This document shows positions 15,403 through 19,001 of a DNA stretch of 19,001 bases, piece by piece. This stretch comes from Bin55 sp028819195. GTDB lineage: Bacteria; Pseudomonadota; Gammaproteobacteria; Pseudomonadales; Azotimanducaceae. How positions within the stretch are numbered: position 1 is the first letter of the stretch; the number at the start of each line of letters is the position of its first letter. Under the pieces are notes generated by a model. The model saw nothing but the letters and a program-made list of their open reading frames with translations, did not search any database and was not told where the DNA came from. Both the position numbers and the translations under genes were made by a program. The stretch spans positions 1 through 19,001 of the forward strand of contig JAPPMF010000020.1 in NCBI GenBank assembly GCA_028819195.1. Reading direction: 5' to 3'.

Positions 15403-15857
15403 AAATTACGTTCAAACCCATCGCGACTATGACTGTTCTCGCGATAGTACTCGGTGGAATACTCATACTCGTGCAACAAGTCACAATTGAAGTTATTCAA
15501 GAAAATCGTCGAAACCAAGAATTAAGTCAGTTGGATGGCTTAGTCGATACAACCGATCAGAATGAATTATGTACCATTGGAATTACTCTGAAGGTCGTTG
15601 AAGTAAAAGGATATGGAGGATTAATCAAAGTTGCAGTGGTAGTTCAAGATAGCGAAATCCTTGGAGTTCGTGCGCTTTCCCATTCTGAAACACCTGGATT
15701 TGCCGACGTGCTCAAACCAGAGAATTGGCTTAGCGAGTTTGACGGAAATGATCCCCAAGAAGTCGATGCCGTGACTCGTGCCACAATCACTACACAAGCA
15801 GTTCTCAGAGCCGTTCAAGACGCACTGAACTTAATGACGGATGAAGAGTCATGCTGA
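15399..15857 (+). CDS. rsxG: Electron transport complex subunit RsxG/RnfG, compact and with altered FMN motif
   Basis: A 152-residue subunit with one N-terminal membrane anchor (about 8-27) and a periplasmic FMN-binding domain. GYGGLIKVAV and SHSETPGFADVL identify the FMN_bind domain. The attachment site reads DAVTRATIT (residues 123-131): the acceptor threonine T129 is present, but the usual Gly of the (S/T)GAT motif is Arg127. E. coli RsxG is about 206 residues, so some 50 residues, mostly between anchor and domain, are absent. The GTG start overlaps the rsxD stop, and the end overlaps rsxE. Confidence 0.92.
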   Translation: MKITFKPIATMTVLAIVLGGILILVQQVTIEVIQENRRNQELSQLDGLVDTTDQNELCTIGITLKVVEVKGYGGLIKVAVVVQDSEILGVRALSHSETPGFADVLKPENWLSEFDGNDPQEVDAVTRATITTQAVLRAVQDALNLMTDEESC

Positions 15858-16474
15858 AAAAAATATTCGTTGAAGGAGTATTCACAAACAATGCGTTTGC
15901 TGTCCAACTGTTAGGTCTGTGTCCATTATTGGCAGTCAGTTACAACATCGAAAATGCTATCGGCTTAGCAATTGCTAGTTCTTTTGTACTTATTGTTTCG
16001 TCGATTGTGATAGCTTCCTTGCGTAACGTAATTTCCAGCAACATACGCTTACCTTGTTTCATGCTAGTGATCGGTTCCATGACAACAGTCGTTACACTAC
16101 TCACACAAGCATTTGCCTGGGAACTGTATTTACAAGTAGCGATTTTTATTCAAATCATCGTGACGAACTGTATGATTCTCAATCATGCTGAAACAGTCGC
16201 TTTTCGTACTCCGGTGTTAGTCTCGCTATTCAGCGCTTTGTGTACTGCCTTGGGGTTTTCGCTTGCGTTAATCTCACTTGGTGGTATTCGGCAACTACTT
16301 AGTTTAGTTTTTCCCGTTGCTGCGCATCCAGCCGGCGCTTTTATCGTCGCGGGTGCGGTACTTGCCTTATTTAATAGTGTTCGTCTCAAGTTTGAGAGCG
16401 CAACTCAACCAAAATCCGGTGATAATCAGGACGAAAAGATAGAACTCATCAATGTTCGTAATTCCTCGGATTGA
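15851..16474 (+). CDS. rsxE: Electron transport complex subunit RsxE/RnfE
   Basis: A 207-residue integral membrane subunit homologous to RsxA, with NNAFAVQLLGLCPLLAVSYN and FIQIIVTNCMILNHAE containing the conserved intramembrane cysteines. It lacks about 20 residues between the SLGGIRQLL block and the final PAGAFI helix compared with E. coli. The ATG lies inside the end of rsxG (7 bp overlap). Last gene of the operon; nth, which follows rsxE in E. coli, is not present here. No clear terminator follows. Confidence 0.94.
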   Translation: MLKKIFVEGVFTNNAFAVQLLGLCPLLAVSYNIENAIGLAIASSFVLIVSSIVIASLRNVISSNIRLPCFMLVIGSMTTVVTLLTQAFAWELYLQVAIFIQIIVTNCMILNHAETVAFRTPVLVSLFSALCTALGFSLALISLGGIRQLLSLVFPVAAHPAGAFIVAGAVLALFNSVRLKFESATQPKSGDNQDEKIELINVRNSSD

Positions 16475-16539
16475 TTTGACCTGGCGCTGCAGTTTTGTGT
16501 CTTCTGTTCATAGTATGTCCCTTAATTATTTAGTACACA

Positions 16540-16785
16540 TTGTTGTACGTAAGAACACGTAAAAGTCAAGCGATTTTCAAACAATTTTGTTCTGTATATT
16601 TAGAACTTTCCGCTGATTTACGTATAATTACAAATGCAAACACAGTTTACGTTGTTTCTTCGGTCGGGTTACCTGCCGAATATAACAACCTGCTGGTAAA
16701 TAGTCAGGAAATTCCATTACAACGTAATTGTGTTTGCAAACGACCCGGCACCCTTTGCGTGTTGCGAGTGTATCGAGAACAGTAA
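16540..16785 (+). CDS. Hypothetical ORF, possibly a remnant
   Basis: An 81-codon frame with only a TTG start and no ATG or visible ribosome binding site. The product has NTVYVVSSVGLPAEYNN in the middle and a cysteine pair near the end (NCVCKRPGTLC). I do not recognise it. It could be the decayed 3' part of a gene once following rsxE. Codon usage looks similar to neighbours, which is the main reason for listing it. Confidence 0.3.
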   Translation: MLYVRTRKSQAIFKQFCSVYLELSADLRIITNANTVYVVSSVGLPAEYNNLLVNSQEIPLQRNCVCKRPGTLCVLRVYREQ

Positions 16786-16805
16786 ACGAACATAGCAACG
16801 AGTTA

Positions 16806-16913
16806 ATGAAGTTTCAAAATTCAACTGATCTAATTCACGCTTCCTTGCTGCTAATAGTTGGTATAGGCATAGGAATCATTGGTACTGTGCTGTACGACAA
16901 ATTTATTGCCTAA
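16806..16913 (+). CDS. Small single-pass membrane protein, hypothetical
   Basis: A 35-residue frame starting at an ATG, with a short polar N-terminus followed by one strongly hydrophobic segment (LLLIVGIGIGIIGTVL) and a short charged C-terminus. This composition fits a small membrane protein. The ribosome binding site is weak (GAG about seven bases upstream). A longer frame opening at 16728 with a GTG exists but adds an unlikely Arg-rich stretch. Unknown function. Confidence 0.35.
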   Translation: MKFQNSTDLIHASLLLIVGIGIGIIGTVLYDKFIA

Positions 16914-16918
16914 TTCAA

Positions 16919-16971
16919 TGTATACTATACACACATTCCTTAACTTTACCAGTAACATTTATACCCAGGAG
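16919..16971 (+). promoter_or_regulatory. Candidate -10 region, palindrome and ribosome binding site for the outer membrane protein gene
   Basis: TATACT at 16921-16926 resembles a -10 box and lies in the near-perfect palindrome GTATACTATAC (16920-16930), which could also be an operator. No good -35 box is seen at 16-18 bp spacing. AGGAG at 16967-16971 is a strong ribosome binding site eight bases before the ATG at 16980 and fixes that start. Confidence 0.4.
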
Positions 16972-16979
16972 AAACTACC

Positions 16980-17636
16980 ATGAAACGAACAATCGCGATT
17001 GTCTTTCTACTATCTTTTTCGTTCTCTGTCAGTGCTACAACTTATTGGTACGGGATAGCTGAAATTTCTTTTTTCTCAGATAGAATTATCGATGGGGGAC
17101 GATTGGGGATTGGCCTTCAACTAAATGAAAGGTTCGGAATCGAGGGACAATGGGAAACAATCTGGTCTTACGATCTTGATGATCTTGATGTTCCCGGAGT
17201 TCCCGGACGTTTCGAAGGTTTACGAGAACAATTCGAACTTACGACGGATCAAGGATTATCTGTCGACGTTAAAACCAATGATTATCTATCCGTGCTCGGA
17301 ACCGTAACTATACCTTTAGACAATACTTTTATGATAGGATCAAAACTGATAGGAAAGGCAGGACTTTCTTACCACTGGTTGAAGTACGATGTGTCTCCTT
17401 ATACTTGGCAACGCGTGCCGTTGCCCAACGGGCACAAATTTACCCCAGTGTTTGATGACCCAATCTATGAACTAGATGAGAAAGGGTTTACGCCAATGGT
17501 AAGCCTCGGATTACATGGGACACTAAGAAGTTGGTTCCAAAAGACAAATTTAGAACTGGGTTTAGCTTGTCGCTTCACAGATGACCTAAACAACGATACC
17601 AATATTTTGTTTCTTACCCTTAGGCATAGATTCTGA
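16980..17636 (+). CDS. Outer membrane beta-barrel protein
   Basis: A 218-residue precursor with a classical signal peptide (MKRT, hydrophobic core, VSA at about residue 19). The mature part alternates short amphipathic stretches and turns. It begins TTYWYGIAEISFFSD and ends LFLTLRHRF, with the C-terminal phenylalanine used as the BAM recognition signal. This fits a small eight-stranded outer membrane barrel of the OmpA/OmpW-like size class. Loops are rich in Asp and Pro. No specific family could be named. It has its own ribosome binding site and probably its own promoter, so is likely a single-gene unit unrelated to rsx. Confidence 0.8.
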   Translation: MKRTIAIVFLLSFSFSVSATTYWYGIAEISFFSDRIIDGGRLGIGLQLNERFGIEGQWETIWSYDLDDLDVPGVPGRFEGLREQFELTTDQGLSVDVKTNDYLSVLGTVTIPLDNTFMIGSKLIGKAGLSYHWLKYDVSPYTWQRVPLPNGHKFTPVFDDPIYELDEKGFTPMVSLGLHGTLRSWFQKTNLELGLACRFTDDLNNDTNILFLTLRHRF

Positions 17637-18083
17637 GCCTATTCAGCAAATATGTAATCATTTAGCGCTTGAGATACTTATGCCAATTAGAGCCTGCTAG
17701 TTTCTAGAGTTTGTCAATGAGTTCAATTCAACCAGCGAAGCTGCGTCCTTATTGCTATAGCTTGGGTTTCTTGTCGTAATACTGCTGCCGCTTGCGGGAA
17801 TTTTCTTCTGTAGATCCTATCACCGCCCGAGTTCAGAGGTAAGTAGCGCCGTATCAGTTTTACCAAGCGGCAAGATTTTGCTCTTTTTACCACATCAATT
17901 CGCCGGATTTTGGGTCTTTGATATTGTTTTTGGTAAATCATTTCTACGTACGAAGTGGTCATAGGTTGTCAAGTGCTGCGCCAACCAAAAACCAACCCCC
18001 TCATTACTGGAAGTAATTAATTTTTCTAGCTAACGCAAGATGCAGTTTTTTGGAAAAGATTTTTAAATTCGGAACAAGCTTGA
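17637..18083. other. Intergenic region without a supported gene
   Basis: No frame here shows a convincing start, ribosome binding site or known motif. A 79-codon minus-strand frame (17723-17962) encodes a basic product that I do not recognise and regard as doubtful. No terminator hairpin with a T-run follows the outer membrane protein gene. The region looks like decayed spacer leading into the remnants downstream. Confidence 0.5.
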
Positions 18084-18359
18084 GCGCACCAAGAGTTTTG
18101 TTTTTTCGGTAGTCAAATTCCAGAAGTGTATGCGAATCCCGTGGCGGTAGATCATGTCGAACAACTGATTGAAGATTTCGATGCCGAGACGGAATGGTTA
18201 ATTTTTGAGGCCAGACTCCGTAAAGAATTGGTTTCTGATATTGCAGTGAATCTACTTCGCCGAAGTGAACAGCGTAGTCGTGCTTCACTCAACATTCCAG
18301 AGACCCCACGTCGAGATCCGAATCCCTTGATCAAAGGAAACATAGAACCGGTTCCCTAA
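18084..18359 (+). pseudogene. Probable 3' remnant of an unidentified gene
   Basis: The frame is open from 18084 to a stop at 18357-18359. It encodes a coherent protein end with acidic and Arg-rich helices (EQLIEDFDAETEWLIFEARL, then a proline-rich tail ending NIEPVP). No ATG lies in frame; a GTG at 18126 has no ribosome binding site. It reads as the C-terminal part of a once longer gene. I do not recognise the family. Confidence 0.35.
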
Positions 18360-18375
18360 TTATCGCAATTAGAAC

Positions 18376-18543
18376 ATGGAGTTATTCGACTTGAAAGATC
18401 GTTTGCGAGAATTGTTCGATTATCCGAACACGTCACTTGAAATGTGGTTTGGTATAAAATTTCTGTACATTACCTCGTACACTCAACTGAGTTTTTCAAC
18501 TTTGGACTACTCTCACTCAAATCTATGTCAAGCGAAGGGATAG
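18376..18543 (+). CDS. Hypothetical 55-residue ORF
   Basis: An ATG-started short frame beginning MELFDLKDRLRELFDYP, which looks like a true coding start, then degenerating into Ser/Thr/Tyr-rich sequence without clear features. There is no clear ribosome binding site. It ends one base before the ATG of the next small ORF. It may be a 5' fragment of a gene cut by a deletion. Confidence 0.25.
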   Translation: MELFDLKDRLRELFDYPNTSLEMWFGIKFLYITSYTQLSFSTLDYSHSNLCQAKG

Positions 18544-18544
18544 C

Positions 18545-18661
18545 ATGACCGAAAAACTAAAACGAGAATTCGACTATTATCTAAAGCATCAAGATACGTT
18601 TTTCAAGAAGTACAATGGTAAGTACATCGTGATCAAACAAGATTATACACATATTCCCTAG
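18545..18661 (+). pseudogene. DUF5678-like protein, truncated
   Basis: A 38-residue frame with a good ribosome binding site (AAGGGA, five bases before the ATG). Its sequence KLKREFDYYLKHQDTFFKKY, followed by NGKYIVIK, matches the start of the DUF5678 family as I remember it. Family members continue with a further half, typically a VIGVYDSELEAY-like block. Here the frame ends at a TAG after DYTHIP, just where the downstream ATPase remnant begins. A deletion fusing two genes near 18650 is the likely cause. Confidence 0.55.
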
Positions 18662-18978
18662 AATCATTCGAAGAACTGCTTTGACACCCAATATACGGGT
18701 TAAGCTGGGAAGGATTCGTAATCGAACAAGTTTGCAATCTCGTAAGAGATTCAGCTACTCCTATGTTCTACCGGACCGCCGAAGGCGCGGAAATTGATCT
18801 ATTATTGGAATGGCACAAAACTCGAGAACTGTGGGCGATTGAGATTAAGTTAACTCTAGCGACGAAAGTGTCACGCGGTTTCTATGTGGGGATCGACACT
18901 TTGAAGACCAACAGAAACTTCGTCGTCTGTGCCGACAGCACAACACAAAGGAAGGTGTGTTTAATTCAAAATCGCTAG
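18652..18978 (+). pseudogene. C-terminal remnant of a DUF4143-type AAA ATPase with an in-frame stop
   Basis: One frame reads ESFEELL, stop (TGA, 18682-18684), then HPIYGLSWEGFVIEQVCNL, MFYRTAEGAEIDLLLEW, LWAIEIK and SRGFY. This is the characteristic C-terminal nuclease-like domain of ATPases with DUF4143, whose usual sequence has Gly before HP. The TGA is therefore probably a nonsense change of GGA. The N-terminal P-loop domain is absent, and the C-terminus ends early at 18978. Such genes belong to selfish or defence-like accessory DNA, and this copy is dead. Confidence 0.7.
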
Positions 18979-19001
18979 AATCTAACCATGAGTAATTTTA
19001 A

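Noticed and set aside
17723..17962. 79-codon minus-strand ORF as a transposase or regulator remnant
   Set aside because: The basic product shows no known motif, no ribosome binding site and no terminal inverted repeats around it.
18004..18288. 94-codon minus-strand ORF
   Set aside because: It overlaps the better-supported plus-strand remnant at 18084-18359 and resembles nothing known.

Overview
The window reads as bacterial DNA, most likely from a gammaproteobacterium. The evidence is the conserved neighbourhood hda / CDP-alcohol phosphatidyltransferase / DUF2066 protein / purM, then dcd / apbC (mrp) / metG, then a complete rsxABCDGE (rnf) operon. I know this arrangement from Pseudomonas-like gammaproteobacteria. 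Genes are packed, often overlap by four bases, and often start with GTG or TTG. Several Rsx proteins are shorter than the family norm, which suggests a streamlined genome. I cannot name the genus.

Layout. Positions 1-50 are a pure C run, probably an assembly or contig-end artefact. Positions 145-5250 are an accessory region. It holds a secreted HExxH metalloprotease-like gene followed 5 bp later by a gene for a membrane-anchored, Pro-rich, eight-cysteine exported protein. The pair and its downstream flank (about 2.4 kb) is then repeated in tandem. The second protease copy has lost its signal peptide, Gly-rich linker and promoter region. The 379 bp downstream of each pair are identical, although the coding parts have diverged. 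I know no described system matching this pair, and it is the most unusual part of the window.

Positions 5293-7585 (minus strand) form a translationally coupled operon: DUF2066 exported protein, CDP-alcohol phosphatidyltransferase, Hda. purM runs the other way (7671-8705), without purN after it, and collides by 4 bp with the minus-strand pair apbC-dcd. metG diverges from apbC and leads directly into rsxA-B-C-D-G-E (12415-16474), six overlapping genes for the membrane ion-pumping or SoxR-reducing electron transfer complex. RsxC lacks its N-terminal domain, and RsxG has an altered flavin-attachment motif.

Positions 16475-16979 hold two weak small ORFs. An outer membrane beta-barrel protein gene follows, with a good ribosome binding site (16980-17636). 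The last 1.3 kb is decayed sequence: an unplaced coding remnant, a short DUF5678-like ORF, and the C-terminal end of a DUF4143-type ATPase carrying an in-frame stop. No tRNA, rRNA, CRISPR array or intact insertion sequence was recognised.
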